Below, piece after piece: positions 1 through 8,179 of a DNA stretch of 64,000 nt (position 1 is its first letter; every line of letters begins with the position of its first letter). The stretch is from Salinarimonas rosea DSM 21201 (GTDB lineage Bacteria > Pseudomonadota > Alphaproteobacteria > Rhizobiales > Beijerinckiaceae): positions 189,744 through 253,743 of the forward strand of contig NZ_AUBC01000001.1 of NCBI RefSeq assembly GCF_000429045.1, written 5' to 3'. The notes below the pieces were generated by a model. The model saw only the letters and a list, made by a program, of their open reading frames with translations. It was not told the DNA's origin and ran no database searches. A program made the position numbers and the translations under genes.

Positions 1-33
1 AGGCTGATGTCCTAACCGATAGACGAAGGGCGC
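1..33 (-). tRNA. tRNA-Glu, 5' part only (cut by window edge)
   Basis: Read on the minus strand from base 33, the sequence starts with the acceptor strand GCGCCCT, then TC, the D-stem GTCT, the D-loop ATCGGTTA and the closing D-stem GGAC. It ends in the anticodon stem just before the anticodon. The block GTCTATCGGTTAGGAC is typical of alphaproteobacterial tRNA-Glu. The anticodon, T-arm and 3' end lie outside the window, so the Glu identity rests on the D-arm alone. Confidence 0.82.
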
Positions 34-70
34 TCCGGCCGCGGGGCGTCGGGCCCGTCGCGGCTGGGCC

Positions 71-99
71 GTCATAGAGGGCTTCGGCGGCGCTCGCAA
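71..99 (-). promoter_or_regulatory. Probable sigma-70 promoter of the tRNA-Glu gene
   Basis: On the minus strand TTGCGA (99-94) and TATGAC (76-71) are separated by exactly 17 bases. They sit about 38 bases ahead of the tRNA 5' end, which would leave a short 5' leader for RNase P to remove. The spacing and position are seen directly. Promoter activity is inferred. Confidence 0.5.
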
Positions 100-198
100 G
101 CCTCCCGTGCGCGGCGGGAGCGCGCATTCGGCGCTGGCCCTGCGCGCCGCGGCGCACTATGGTCCGCCGCGCCGAGAGACCCGGACCACGGACACGAG

Positions 199-477
199 AT
201 GGCCGAGAAGACGACTCCCCACTTCGCCAACGACGCGGGCGTGCCGATCATCCACATCGGGGCGAAGGAGTTCATGTGCATCGGGGCGAAGCCGCCCTTC
301 GATCACCCCCACGAATTCCTCGACATGGGCGCCGAGGACGAGATCATCTGCCCCTATTGCTCGACGCTCTTCCGCTACCGGCCGGACCTGACGACGCAGC
401 AATCCGACCCGCCGGAATGCCTCTGGACCGGCGGCGCGCTCGACATCGCCGCGGCCCACACCGGCCCCTCGCGCTGA
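199..477 (+). CDS. zf-CHCC zinc-finger domain protein
   Basis: A 92-residue protein with Cys27, His36/His38 and a C-P-Y-C pair at 51-54. This matches the zf-CHCC family (PF10276), the fold of the small complex I subunit NDUFS6. In alphaproteobacteria these proteins are short, cytosolic and probably bind one zinc ion; a link to complex I is possible but not shown here. The FAD monooxygenase downstream starts one base after the stop, so the two are probably co-transcribed. The family call is firm. The biochemical role is unknown. Confidence 0.88.
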   Translation: MAEKTTPHFANDAGVPIIHIGAKEFMCIGAKPPFDHPHEFLDMGAEDEIICPYCSTLFRYRPDLTTQQSDPPECLWTGGALDIAAAHTGPSR

Positions 478-478
478 G

Positions 479-1705
479 ATGACCCGCCCGTCGGTCGCGA
501 TCGCCGGGGCCGGCATCGCGGGCCTCGCCGCCGCGCTCGCGCTCTCGCGCGCCGGCCACCCGGTGACGCTGGTGGAGCGGCGCACCGGCTTCTCGGAGGT
601 CGGCGCCGGCCTGCAGCTGTCGCCGAACGCGAGCCGCATCCTCCTCGATCTCGGGCTCGGCCCCGCGCTCGCGCGGCACGTCGGGGAGCCGCGCCGTGTG
701 GTGATTCGCGACATCGCGCGGGGCCGCACGCTCGCCGAGATGCCGCTCGGCGAGGCCATGCGCGGGCGCTTCGGCGCGCCGTACTGGGTGGTCCACCGCG
801 CCGACCTGCAGACGATCCTTCTCGACGCCGTGCGCGCGCGCCCGGACGTCCGCCTCGTCATGGGGCGCGCCGTCGAGGACGTCGAGGAGACGCGAGGCGG
901 CGTCGCGTTCGCGCTCGCCCGCGAGAACGGGGCGCGCGAGACGCTGCGGGCGGATCTCGCGCTCGGGGCCGACGGCGTCTGGTCGAAGCTCCGGCGCCTC
1001 GTGGAAGGGCCGACCGGGGCCGTTCCCGCGCAGTATCGGGGGTATGTCGCCTGGCGCGCGAGCGTGCCGCGCGAGGCGGCGCCCGCGGCGCTCGCGGGCG
1101 ACGAGACCGGGCTGTGGCTCGGGCGCCGCGCGCACGTCGTGCACTACCCGATCGCCGCAGGCGCGCTCGTCAACATCGTCTGCGTGGTGCAGAGGGCCTC
1201 GCCCGTCGACGGCTGGGCGACACCGGGAGAGGCGTCGGCGCTGCGCGAGGCGCTGCCGGCGCTCGCGGCGCCGCTGCGCGCGCTGATCGACGCCGCGCGC
1301 GGCTGGCTGCTCTGGTCCCTGCACGACCGCCCGGCCGCGCGCATGGCGCGCGGGCGCATCGCGCTCGTGGGAGACGCCGCGCACCCGGTGCTGCCCTTCC
1401 TCGCTCAGGGTGCGGCCCTCGCCATCGAGGACGCCGCCTGCCTCGCGCGTGGGCTCGCTCCTGCCGAAAGGACGGGCGGCGACGCCCACGAGCCGGCCGC
1501 GGACCCGGTCGCCGCCGCCCTCGCCGCCTACGCCGCGCGGCGTACGCCGCGGGCGCTGAAGGTCCAGAACGCGGCACGGGCGAACGGGCGCGTCTATCAC
1601 GCGGGCGGCCCGATCGCCCTCGGTCGCGATTTCGTGCTGCGCCGGATGGGCGCATCGGGGATGGCCGAACGCTACTCATGGCTGTACAGCTGGCGCGACG
1701 GCTGA
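479..1705 (+). CDS. FAD-dependent monooxygenase (salicylate hydroxylase-like)
   Basis: A 408-residue group A flavoprotein monooxygenase. The Rossmann FAD motif G-A-G-I-A-G-L-A lies near residue 10, and the ribose-binding G-D-A-A-H-P motif near residue 300 is followed by the usual Q-G-A-A-L-A-I-E-D-A segment. Such enzymes hydroxylate aromatic substrates with NAD(P)H and O2. The closest general type is the salicylate/3-hydroxybenzoate hydroxylase group, but the substrate cannot be read from the sequence. The start codon lies one base past the stop of the zinc-finger gene, indicating translational coupling. Confidence 0.88.
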   Translation: MTRPSVAIAGAGIAGLAAALALSRAGHPVTLVERRTGFSEVGAGLQLSPNASRILLDLGLGPALARHVGEPRRVVIRDIARGRTLAEMPLGEAMRGRFGAPYWVVHRADLQTILLDAVRARPDVRLVMGRAVEDVEETRGGVAFALARENGARETLRADLALGADGVWSKLRRLVEGPTGAVPAQYRGYVAWRASVPREAAPAALAGDETGLWLGRRAHVVHYPIAAGALVNIVCVVQRASPVDGWATPGEASALREALPALAAPLRALIDAARGWLLWSLHDRPAARMARGRIALVGDAAHPVLPFLAQGAALAIEDAACLARGLAPAERTGGDAHEPAADPVAAALAAYAARRTPRALKVQNAARANGRVYHAGGPIALGRDFVLRRMGASGMAERYSWLYSWRDG

Positions 1706-1771
1706 CGCGACGCCGACCCTTGGCGCACTTCTTGCTGCCGCTTGACGACCGATGCGGCGGCCCTTGACACG

Positions 1772-2599
1772 ATGCTCGTAGCCCATATCAGCGACCTCCA
1801 CGTACCCGCGTCGGGCGAGCCCGTCCCCGGGGCGGTGGACGTCAATGCTGCACTGCACAAGGCTTTCACGGCCCTGCAGGCGCTCTCGCCGCGCCCCGAT
1901 CTCGTGATCGTCTCCGGCGACGTCGCGGACGCGGGCCGCGCGCGGGCCTATCGCCGAGCGGCCGAGATGCTGAAGAGCATGCGGCGATCCGTGGTTGCGG
2001 TACCCGGAAACCACGACGATCCGACGGCATTCGCCGCCTTCCTGCGCCTGATCGGCGGGGAAAGCCGCCTGCCCGCCCCCGACCTGTGCAGCGTGCGCGA
2101 CTTCACCGCGCTCAGGGTCGTCGGCCTCGCCTCGAACCTGCCCTACACCAGCGCCGGCGGGCTCGACGACGCGCAGCTCGACTGGCTCGACGCGACGCTC
2201 ACGGACGCGCCCGCGCGCCCGACGCTGATCGCCGTCCACCATCCGCCCTTCCGCTGCGGCATCGGGTTCATGGACCGGATCCGTCTCGTGGAGGGCGCGG
2301 CGCGGCTCGAGTGCATCGTGGCCGCCCACCCGCAGGTGCTCGCCGTCCTGTGCGGGCATCATCACCGGGCGATGGAGACGTTGTTCGGCGGGCGGCCCTG
2401 CTATGTCGCGCCCTCCCTCGCCTACGGGGTGAGCCTCGACATGCGCCCCGGCGGCGACGGCGGCCTCGCCCCGGAGCCCGCCGCCTACCGGCTCCTGCAC
2501 TACGACGGCCGCAGGCTCGTCTCGCACCTCGCCTTCGTCGAGAGCGCCGGCGCCGCGCGGCCGTTCCGGCTGGCGGAGGTGGCCGGGGCGCGGGCGTGA
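1772..2599 (+). CDS. Calcineurin-like metallophosphoesterase (CpdA/Icc-type)
   Basis: A 275-residue phosphoesterase with the full metal-binding set in order: D-L-H at residues 8-10, G-D-V-A-D at 49-53, G-N-H-D, a lone H-H before P-P-F, and G-H-H-H. This resembles class III cyclic-nucleotide phosphodiesterases such as CpdA, which hydrolyse cAMP or other phosphodiesters with two metal ions. The substrate remains open. I chose the ATG because D-L-H normally lies within ten residues of the start; a TTG ten codons upstream (1742) is in frame. No convincing ribosome-binding site is seen for either. Confidence 0.85.
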   Translation: MLVAHISDLHVPASGEPVPGAVDVNAALHKAFTALQALSPRPDLVIVSGDVADAGRARAYRRAAEMLKSMRRSVVAVPGNHDDPTAFAAFLRLIGGESRLPAPDLCSVRDFTALRVVGLASNLPYTSAGGLDDAQLDWLDATLTDAPARPTLIAVHHPPFRCGIGFMDRIRLVEGAARLECIVAAHPQVLAVLCGHHHRAMETLFGGRPCYVAPSLAYGVSLDMRPGGDGGLAPEPAAYRLLHYDGRRLVSHLAFVESAGAARPFRLAEVAGARA

Positions 2600-2629
2600 G
2601 TCCGGATCGCCGGGGCCCGAACGCAGAAC

Positions 2630-2654
2630 GGGCGGAGGGGTGCCCCCTCCGCCC
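2630..2654. terminator. Strong hairpin between convergent genes
   Basis: An 11-bp GC-rich stem (2630-2640 with 2644-2654) closes a three-base loop between the phosphoesterase stop and the stop of the convergent lipoprotein gene. There is no clear T-run on either side. It could act as a bidirectional terminator or simply protect 3' ends. Confidence 0.55.
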
Positions 2655-2710
2655 GCCCGAGCCGTACGACGGGTCTCGAGGCGACGTCGCCGGTCGGTTC
2701 CGGAAAGGCT

Positions 2711-3868
2711 TCAGTTCGTCAGGTAGGGCATCGGGTCGACCGGGTCGGCCCCCTGGCGGATCTCGAAGTGGAGCTGGGGCGAGGTGACGTTGCCGGTGCG
2801 GCCGGAATTGGCGATCACCTGGCCGCGCCGCACGGCGTCGCCGCGGGCGACCAGGAGCTCGGAATTGTGGGCGTAGGCGGAGACGTAGCCGTCGTCGTGC
2901 CGCACGAGGACGAGCTTGCCGTAGCCGCGCAGCTCCTCGCCGGCATAGGCGACGGTGCCGCTCTCGGCGGCGCGCACCGGCGTGCCTTCCGGCACCGCGA
3001 TGTTGATGCCCTCGTTCCCGGCGGTGCCGAAGCCGGAGATCACGCGCCCGCGCGCCGGCCAGCGGAAGTCGAGACCCGTCGCGGCGGAGGGCAGGCTCGC
3101 CACCTGCGTGGGCGCCGCCGCGGGAGCGGAGGGCTGTTGCACGGGTGCCTGAGCGGGGGCCTGTGCGACCGGCTGGGCGGGCGGCCGGGCCGGAGACTGG
3201 GCGACCGGCGGCACAGTGGACGCCGCCGGGCCGGGGCTGCGCGCCGGTGCGCGCGGCGGCAGCGGCGCGCTCGCGACGACGGTGCCCGTCTGCGTCGGGG
3301 CGGGAGAGGCGGCCGTCTGCGGCGGTGCGGACGCCGCGGGCAGCACGGTCGGCGCGGCGGAGGCGACGCGCGTGCCGCCGGCGGCATTGAAGACCGGGAT
3401 GACGACGGCGCGGCCGGGCTGGACCTCGGCGGCGGATGCGAGGCCGTTCACCCGCAGCAGCGCATCGACGGGAACGTTGTAGCGTCCCCCGAGCGAGGCG
3501 GCGGTCTCGCCCTGGCGCACGATGATCGGCGTGCCGCCGAGAGCGCTCCAGCCGGGGGGGCCGCTCGGCGCCGGGGCCCGCGCCGCCACGGCGGCCGGTC
3601 CCGTCGGCAGCGGGGCGCCGGCGACGGCGCCCGGCGCGGAGAGCGGGGCGCTCGCGACGGCGACCGTCGGTGCGGCGGCGGCGGGATCGACGCTGCCCGT
3701 CATCACCGGGTCCTGCCCCGGCGCGGCGAACGGATTGCCGAAGGGATCGGCGAAGCGCATCGTGTCGGCGCTGCACGCGCCGAGCGCGCCCGCCGCCAGC
3801 GCGACGAGAGCCACCCTCGCTGCGATGGAGGAACGACGGTGACCCTGGAGAGCCTGGGGGTAGCGCAT
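2711..3868 (-). CDS. nlpD: LysM/LytM (M23) lipoprotein, NlpD-type amidase activator
   Basis: A 385-residue lipoprotein. The signal peptide ends in the lipobox L-G-A-C with Cys32. A LysM peptidoglycan-binding domain follows at about residues 105-150, then a Pro/Ala-rich linker and a C-terminal LytM/M23 domain at about 270-380. The expected first metal motif H-x-G-x-D reads N-E-G-I-N, so the zinc site is degenerate as in NlpD and EnvC, which activate periplasmic amidases during cell division rather than cut peptidoglycan themselves. It lies 74 bp downstream of pcm on the same strand, the classical pcm-nlpD neighbourhood, although surE is absent. Confidence 0.86.
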   Translation of the reverse strand: MRYPQALQGHRRSSIAARVALVALAAGALGACSADTMRFADPFGNPFAAPGQDPVMTGSVDPAAAAPTVAVASAPLSAPGAVAGAPLPTGPAAVAARAPAPSGPPGWSALGGTPIIVRQGETAASLGGRYNVPVDALLRVNGLASAAEVQPGRAVVIPVFNAAGGTRVASAAPTVLPAASAPPQTAASPAPTQTGTVVASAPLPPRAPARSPGPAASTVPPVAQSPARPPAQPVAQAPAQAPVQQPSAPAAAPTQVASLPSAATGLDFRWPARGRVISGFGTAGNEGINIAVPEGTPVRAAESGTVAYAGEELRGYGKLVLVRHDDGYVSAYAHNSELLVARGDAVRRGQVIANSGRTGNVTSPQLHFEIRQGADPVDPMPYLTN

Positions 3869-3942
3869 CGACGCACCTGATACTCGAAACGACCTGATGC
3901 ACCGATTAAAAGGGCATTCAGGTTAAGCAAGCGTTGCGCACG

Positions 3943-4647
3943 TCACGCCCTCGTCGCTCCCGCCGCGGACGACCCGCCCGCCACCAGCGGCGCGATGCGC
4001 ACGCTGGCGCCGAGCCGGCGGTGCAGCACGCCTTCCGCGTCCTTCTCGACGACGACGAGGCGCGGGAAGCCCTCGACGCTCAGCGCGCCGACGAGGCGCC
4101 CGCCGGGCGCGAGGCGCTCGAGCAGCGTGTCGGGGAAGGCGGCGAGCGCGCCGTTGACGAGGATGCGCGGGAAGCGCTCGCGGTTTCGCCGCGGGGTGAG
4201 CCCGTCGCCGACGCCGAGCGCGATCCGGTCCGCCACGTCGAGCTGGCCGAGCCGCAGCGCGGCGGCGTCCGCGAGCGCGCCGATCCGCTCGACGCTCTCG
4301 ACCGCGCCGCCGAGCCGCGCCATCAGCGCGGCGACGTAGCCGGACCCGGTGCCGACCTCGTAGACGGCCTGGCCCTCCTCGAGCCCGAGCGCGACGAGCA
4401 TCGCCGCGACGGTCGTGGGCGAGGACATGGTCTGGCCGAAGGGCAGCGGCAGCGCGACGTCGGAGCGGGAGAGATCGGCGAAGCGGGGCGGCGCGAACAG
4501 CGTGCGGGGCACGCGCTCCATGGCGCCGAGCACCGCCTTGTCCCGGAAGCCCTTGGCGCGCAGCGCCAGCACGAAGGCGGCCGTCTCCACCGCCTCCGCG
4601 TCGAGCGTCGGATCGCCCTCGCTGAGCCCTTGCCGATCGACGCGCAT
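3943..4647 (-). CDS. pcm: Protein-L-isoaspartate O-methyltransferase
   Basis: A 234-residue SAM-dependent methyltransferase that repairs isoaspartyl residues in aged proteins. SAM motif I reads E-V-G-T-G-S-G-Y near residue 85. It is preceded by the family signature around L-P-F-G-Q-T-M-S-S-P, which is typical of the PCMT family. The length is slightly above the usual 210-220 residues. The ATG at 4647 was chosen because upstream sequence is low-complexity Ser/Pro/Arg and has no family resemblance. It is probably co-transcribed with the nlpD-like gene downstream. Confidence 0.9.
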   Translation of the reverse strand: MRVDRQGLSEGDPTLDAEAVETAAFVLALRAKGFRDKAVLGAMERVPRTLFAPPRFADLSRSDVALPLPFGQTMSSPTTVAAMLVALGLEEGQAVYEVGTGSGYVAALMARLGGAVESVERIGALADAAALRLGQLDVADRIALGVGDGLTPRRNRERFPRILVNGALAAFPDTLLERLAPGGRLVGALSVEGFPRLVVVEKDAEGVLHRRLGASVRIAPLVAGGSSAAGATRA

Positions 4648-4820
4648 CGCCCCTCCGTCGCGTGAGGATAGAGCGTCCTGGTTAACCGATCCTTCACCCT
4701 GTCGCACGCAGGACACGCTCGGGCGCGCAGGTGACGCCGAGGCGGGCCGGCTCGCTTGATTTCGGGGCGCGCCTTGCGCATCGTCGCGCACGCTCGGGCA
4801 GACGGCGGAGGATCGCGGCA

Positions 4821-5336
4821 ATGCGCAGGACGATGACGGCAGTGACGGCGGCGCTCGTCGCGACGATCGGGATGGCGGTCGCCGGAGCGGCACTCGCGGC
4901 GGACGTGACCGCGCGCGGCGGCCCCGATGATCGCCTCGGCGGCTGGTTCTACGGCGCGCCGCCGGCGGAGGAGCGGGTGATCCCGTTCTCGGGCGAGGTC
5001 CCCGCCTGCGATGCGCCGACGGTGCTCGCGACGATCTCGGCCGAGTTCAACCGCCGCGAGGCGCGGTTCTGGGACTCGGAGCTGCGGGTCGTCGGCATCG
5101 AGGAGGTGCGCCCCGTGGCCTTCCGGCCCTGGTCGGACAGCTTCTTCCCGCGCCGCTTCTGCACGGCCACCGCCGCCGTCGCGCACGGGCCGGTCGTGCG
5201 GCATCACCGGGTGAACTACCTCGTCCGCGAGGAGCTCGGCATCCTCGCCCAGTCGTCGCACGACGTCGAATGGTGCGTCGTCGGCATCGAGCGGCACCTG
5301 CACGCCGCGCCCAACTGCGAGATGATGCTGCCCTGA
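4821..5336 (+). CDS. Small exported protein, function unknown
   Basis: A 171-residue protein with a clear N-terminal signal peptide (M-R-R-T-M-T then a hydrophobic stretch, cut after A-L-A-A). The mature part has four cysteines, in P-A-C-D, R-F-C-T, E-W-C-V and P-N-C-E, so two disulfides are likely in the periplasm. A G-G-A-G-G ribosome-binding site lies 10 bases before this ATG, which fixes the start. I do not recognise the family. It lies between pcm (opposite strand) and rlmJ, with no functional hint from either. Confidence 0.72.
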   Translation: MRRTMTAVTAALVATIGMAVAGAALAADVTARGGPDDRLGGWFYGAPPAEERVIPFSGEVPACDAPTVLATISAEFNRREARFWDSELRVVGIEEVRPVAFRPWSDSFFPRRFCTATAAVAHGPVVRHHRVNYLVREELGILAQSSHDVEWCVVGIERHLHAAPNCEMMLP

Positions 5337-5406
5337 TCGCGCTCCGGCGCCCTCGGCCGCGCGAAGGCGCTTGCGGCGCGCCGGGGTCCGGTGCCATCTC
5401 GGCCCC

Positions 5407-6252
5407 ATGAACTATCGCCACGCGTTCCACGCCGGCGGCTTCTCCGACGTGATGAAGCACGCCGTCCTCGCCCGCCTCCTCGCCTATCTCGGGCGCAAGG
5501 AGACGCCCTACCGCTACATCGACACGCATGCCGGCATCGGCCTCTACGATCTCGCCGCCGAGGCGGCGCGCCGGACGGGGGAGGCGGATGCCGGCATCGG
5601 GCTGATGGGCGCGCCCTTCGCGCCCGAGGTGGAGGAGGTGCTCGCACCCTACCGCGCGGCGCTCGCCGCCGTGCGCGCCCGCCACGGGGAGAGCGCCTAT
5701 CCCGGCTCGCCGGCGCTGGCGCGCGAGATGCTGCGCCGCCAGGACCGCGGCGTCCTCGTCGAGCTTCATCCGACGGACCACGCCACGCTGTCGGCGCGCT
5801 ACAACACGGTCGCGAACCTCAAGACCCTCGCGCTCGACGGCTGGACGGCGCTCGGCGGCCTGATCCCGCCGAAGGAGAAGCGCGGCCTCGTCCTCGTCGA
5901 CCCGGCCTTCGAGGCGCCGGGTGAGCTCGATCGCCTCGCCCGCACGCTCGTCGCCGCGCAGAGCAAGTGGCCGACCGGCGTCTACGCCGGCTGGTACCCG
6001 ATCAAGGACCCGCGCGAGGTCGATCGCGCCGCAGCGCGGCTCGACGCGCTCCCGCGCCCGGCGCTGCGGCTCGAGCTCCACGTCGACGACGCGAGCCGGG
6101 TCGAACGGCTGAACGGATGCGGCCTGTTCGTGATCAACCCGCCCTTCACGCTGGAGGCCGAGGCGGGCGTGCTCCTCCCCGCCCTGGCGGAGCGGCTGGG
6201 ACGCGCCGGGAAGGGCTCGGCGCGGGTCGTGCGCATCGGCGCAGCGCCGTAG
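5407..6252 (+). CDS. rlmJ: 23S rRNA adenine(2030)-N6-methyltransferase RlmJ
   Basis: A 281-residue protein that begins with the family signature M-N-Y-R-H-A-F-H-A-G-x-F-S-D-V-x-K-H and has the usual RlmJ length. It methylates N6 of A2030 in 23S rRNA with SAM. The catalytic motif IV, normally D-P-P-[YF], reads D-P-A-F here (in V-L-V-D-P-A-F-E), one substitution from the consensus. The remaining family blocks are intact. The start is fixed by the conserved N-terminus. A GC-rich hairpin follows the stop. Confidence 0.92.
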   Translation: MNYRHAFHAGGFSDVMKHAVLARLLAYLGRKETPYRYIDTHAGIGLYDLAAEAARRTGEADAGIGLMGAPFAPEVEEVLAPYRAALAAVRARHGESAYPGSPALAREMLRRQDRGVLVELHPTDHATLSARYNTVANLKTLALDGWTALGGLIPPKEKRGLVLVDPAFEAPGELDRLARTLVAAQSKWPTGVYAGWYPIKDPREVDRAAARLDALPRPALRLELHVDDASRVERLNGCGLFVINPPFTLEAEAGVLLPALAERLGRAGKGSARVVRIGAAP

Positions 6253-6258
6253 CCGCGT

Positions 6259-6277
6259 CCCCCGGCTTGCCCGGGGG
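6259..6277 (+). terminator. Short GC hairpin after rlmJ
   Basis: A 7-bp stem CCCCCGG/CCGGGGG with a five-base loop lies six bases after the rlmJ stop. No T-run follows. It is a weak terminator candidate that may allow readthrough into the transferase gene. Confidence 0.35.
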
Positions 6278-6331
6278 TGCCGCCGCGTGGGAGACAGGGG
6301 ACCACAGGCACCACATCGAAGGACGAGACCC

Positions 6332-6931
6332 ATGATCCTGCGTACGTCGCCGGCCTCCCCGTTCGGCCGCAAGGTGAAGATCGCTGCCGCGGTTCTCGGC
6401 CTGTCCGAGCGCATCGAGATCGTGCCCGCCGACACGAGCGATCCGTCCGACGACCTGCGCGTGCAGAACCCGCTCGGCAAGCTACCCGTGCTCGTGACCG
6501 ACGACGGAACCGCGCTCTACGATTCCCCCGTGATCGTCGAGTATCTCGACCATCTCGCCGGCGGCGGGCGGCTCATCCCCGCGGGCGCGGGCCGCTTCGA
6601 CGTGCTGACCCTGCAGGCGCTGGCGGACGGGCTCATCGACGCGGCGATCATGCAGGTCTACGAGGTGCGCTTTCGGCCGGAGGAGCGGCGCGAGCCGACC
6701 TGGGTCGACTATCAGGCGCAGAAGGTGACCCGCGCGCTCGACCGGCTCGAGAGCCGCGCCGGCGCCATCGGCGACGCCCTCGACGCCGGCACGATCGCGC
6801 TCGCCTGCGCGCTCGGCTATCTCGACTTCCGCTTCGAGGGTCGCTGGCGGGCGAGCTATCCCGCCCTCGTCGCCTGGCTCGACGGCTTCGCCGCCCGCGT
6901 CCCGGCCTTCGAGAAGACCCGCCCGAGCTGA
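6332..6931 (+). CDS. Glutathione S-transferase family protein
   Basis: A 199-residue protein with an N-terminal thioredoxin-like domain (residues 1-75). Its active-site region S-P-A-S-P-F-G-R-K-V is followed by the glutathione-binding cis-proline block G-K-L-P-V-L and by D-S-P-V-I-V-E-Y-L-D. A helical C-terminal domain follows. The fold is a soluble cytosolic GST, and the substrate is unknown. The ATG at 6332 has G-G-A-C-G-A-G nine bases upstream. Ser is the likely catalytic residue at the N-terminus instead of Tyr or Cys. Confidence 0.88.
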   Translation: MILRTSPASPFGRKVKIAAAVLGLSERIEIVPADTSDPSDDLRVQNPLGKLPVLVTDDGTALYDSPVIVEYLDHLAGGGRLIPAGAGRFDVLTLQALADGLIDAAIMQVYEVRFRPEERREPTWVDYQAQKVTRALDRLESRAGAIGDALDAGTIALACALGYLDFRFEGRWRASYPALVAWLDGFAARVPAFEKTRPS

Positions 6932-6956
6932 GACGGACCTCGGCCACGCCCGCGCT

Positions 6957-6975
6957 CCCGCCCCGTTGGGGCGGG
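6957..6975. terminator. Hairpin between GST and PRC-barrel genes
   Basis: An 8-bp stem CCCGCCCC/GGGGCGGG with a three-base loop lies 26 bases after the transferase stop. The roughly 230-bp gap to the convergent PRC-barrel gene holds no other clear feature apart from further GC-rich partial palindromes. Confidence 0.4.
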
Positions 6976-7163
6976 GACGATCCGCGGGAGCGGATCAGGG
7001 GCGGGGTCCCCCGGCTCGACGTCGGCGGTGATCTCGGCTGCCACCGGCGCGCGTGCCGGCGGATGGTGACACACGTGCGAGAGCCGAGCGGCAGGGCCGC
7101 CCGGCTCCCTGGAGGTGCGATGGCATGGCACGCGCCCATCGACCGGGCGCGTGCCTGCGATCG

Positions 7164-8024
7164 TCACTGACGCGGCTGGGCGGCCGGGTCGGCGGGAGCG
7201 TCCGTCGCGCCGGGCGCGGGGACCGGCGTCGCGCCGGGGGTGCCGAGCGCCGGCTCGCCGGTCGTGGCGGGCATCGAGCCGGTCGCCTCGCTCTGCGTGC
7301 GCCACTCGTCGAGCGTGGCGAACTCCGGGGCGGCCTCGAGCTGCTCGCGGGTGAAGTCGACCACGATGTGCTCGATCTCGCCGCCGCCGCTCACCGCCAG
7401 GCCCGAGCCGCTCTCGCCGGTCATGCGCCGGGTCTCGTCCATCTCGACCTCGGCGGCCGCCATGTCGGTGCGCTCGGCCTGAGTCGCCGTCCCCGGCGCC
7501 GGCTGCGTCGCGGCCATGCCGCCCTGCGGCACGACCGCCGTGTCGGCATCCAGGCCGGCCGCGGCGTCCGCCTGCATGTCCGCCTCGAAGCGGACGTCGA
7601 CCGCGTCGAGCGGGATCGCGACCTGCTTCTCGCCGATGCCGAGGAAGCCGCCGACGCCCACGACGATGCCGCGGATGCGGCCGTCGGAGTCGATCACGAC
7701 GTCCTCGACGCTGCCGAGCGACTCGTCCGCCATTGTGACGACGCTCGCGTCCATGAGGTCGGAGCCGAGGAGCTGGTTCTCGCCCTGGCGGGCGATGAAG
7801 CCGCCCTCGAGCTCCAGCTCGGAGGCGCCCGCCGTCTGCATCGTGGCGCCGTCGGTGCCCGCCGGGGCGGGCGGCAGGCTGTCGAGGGTCTGCGCGGTGG
7901 CCGGGGCGGCCTGGCCGGTGGCCGGCGCGCTGGTGGCCTGGCCGTTGGTCGTCTGGGCGGCGAGCGGCGCCGCCGCGAGGAGTGCGCCGAGGGCGCAGGC
8001 GGTAGCCAGATGCTTAGAGAACAT
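7164..8024 (-). CDS. Exported PRC-barrel domain protein
   Basis: A 286-residue protein with a signal peptide (M-F-S-K-H-L then a hydrophobic segment, cut near A-Q-T). A PRC-barrel domain spans about residues 75-150: L-G-S-D-L-M-D, then D-E-S-L-G-S-V-E-D-V-V-I-D and the repeat G-V-G-G-F-L-G-I-G-E-K-Q-V-A-I-P. The tail is long, acidic and Ala/Pro/Thr-rich. Periplasmic PRC-barrel proteins are frequent in Rhizobiales but have no assigned function. GGAGAG eight bases upstream of the ATG supports the start. It is monocistronic by context. Confidence 0.85.
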   Translation of the reverse strand: MFSKHLATACALGALLAAAPLAAQTTNGQATSAPATGQAAPATAQTLDSLPPAPAGTDGATMQTAGASELELEGGFIARQGENQLLGSDLMDASVVTMADESLGSVEDVVIDSDGRIRGIVVGVGGFLGIGEKQVAIPLDAVDVRFEADMQADAAAGLDADTAVVPQGGMAATQPAPGTATQAERTDMAAAEVEMDETRRMTGESGSGLAVSGGGEIEHIVVDFTREQLEAAPEFATLDEWRTQSEATGSMPATTGEPALGTPGATPVPAPGATDAPADPAAQPRQ

Positions 8025-8179
8025 GATGTCTCTCCTGTCGGGTGCTCCACGGTGTGGAAGCTCGGGCAGGCAACATCCACGAACCGCCCCGGTTTCGGCG
8101 ACGGCGGTGCGGCGGCGCGTAGATGGGCAGCCTAAACGCCGCGGGAACCTCCAGCGCGCCTCGGATTCGCGCCGTCTCC

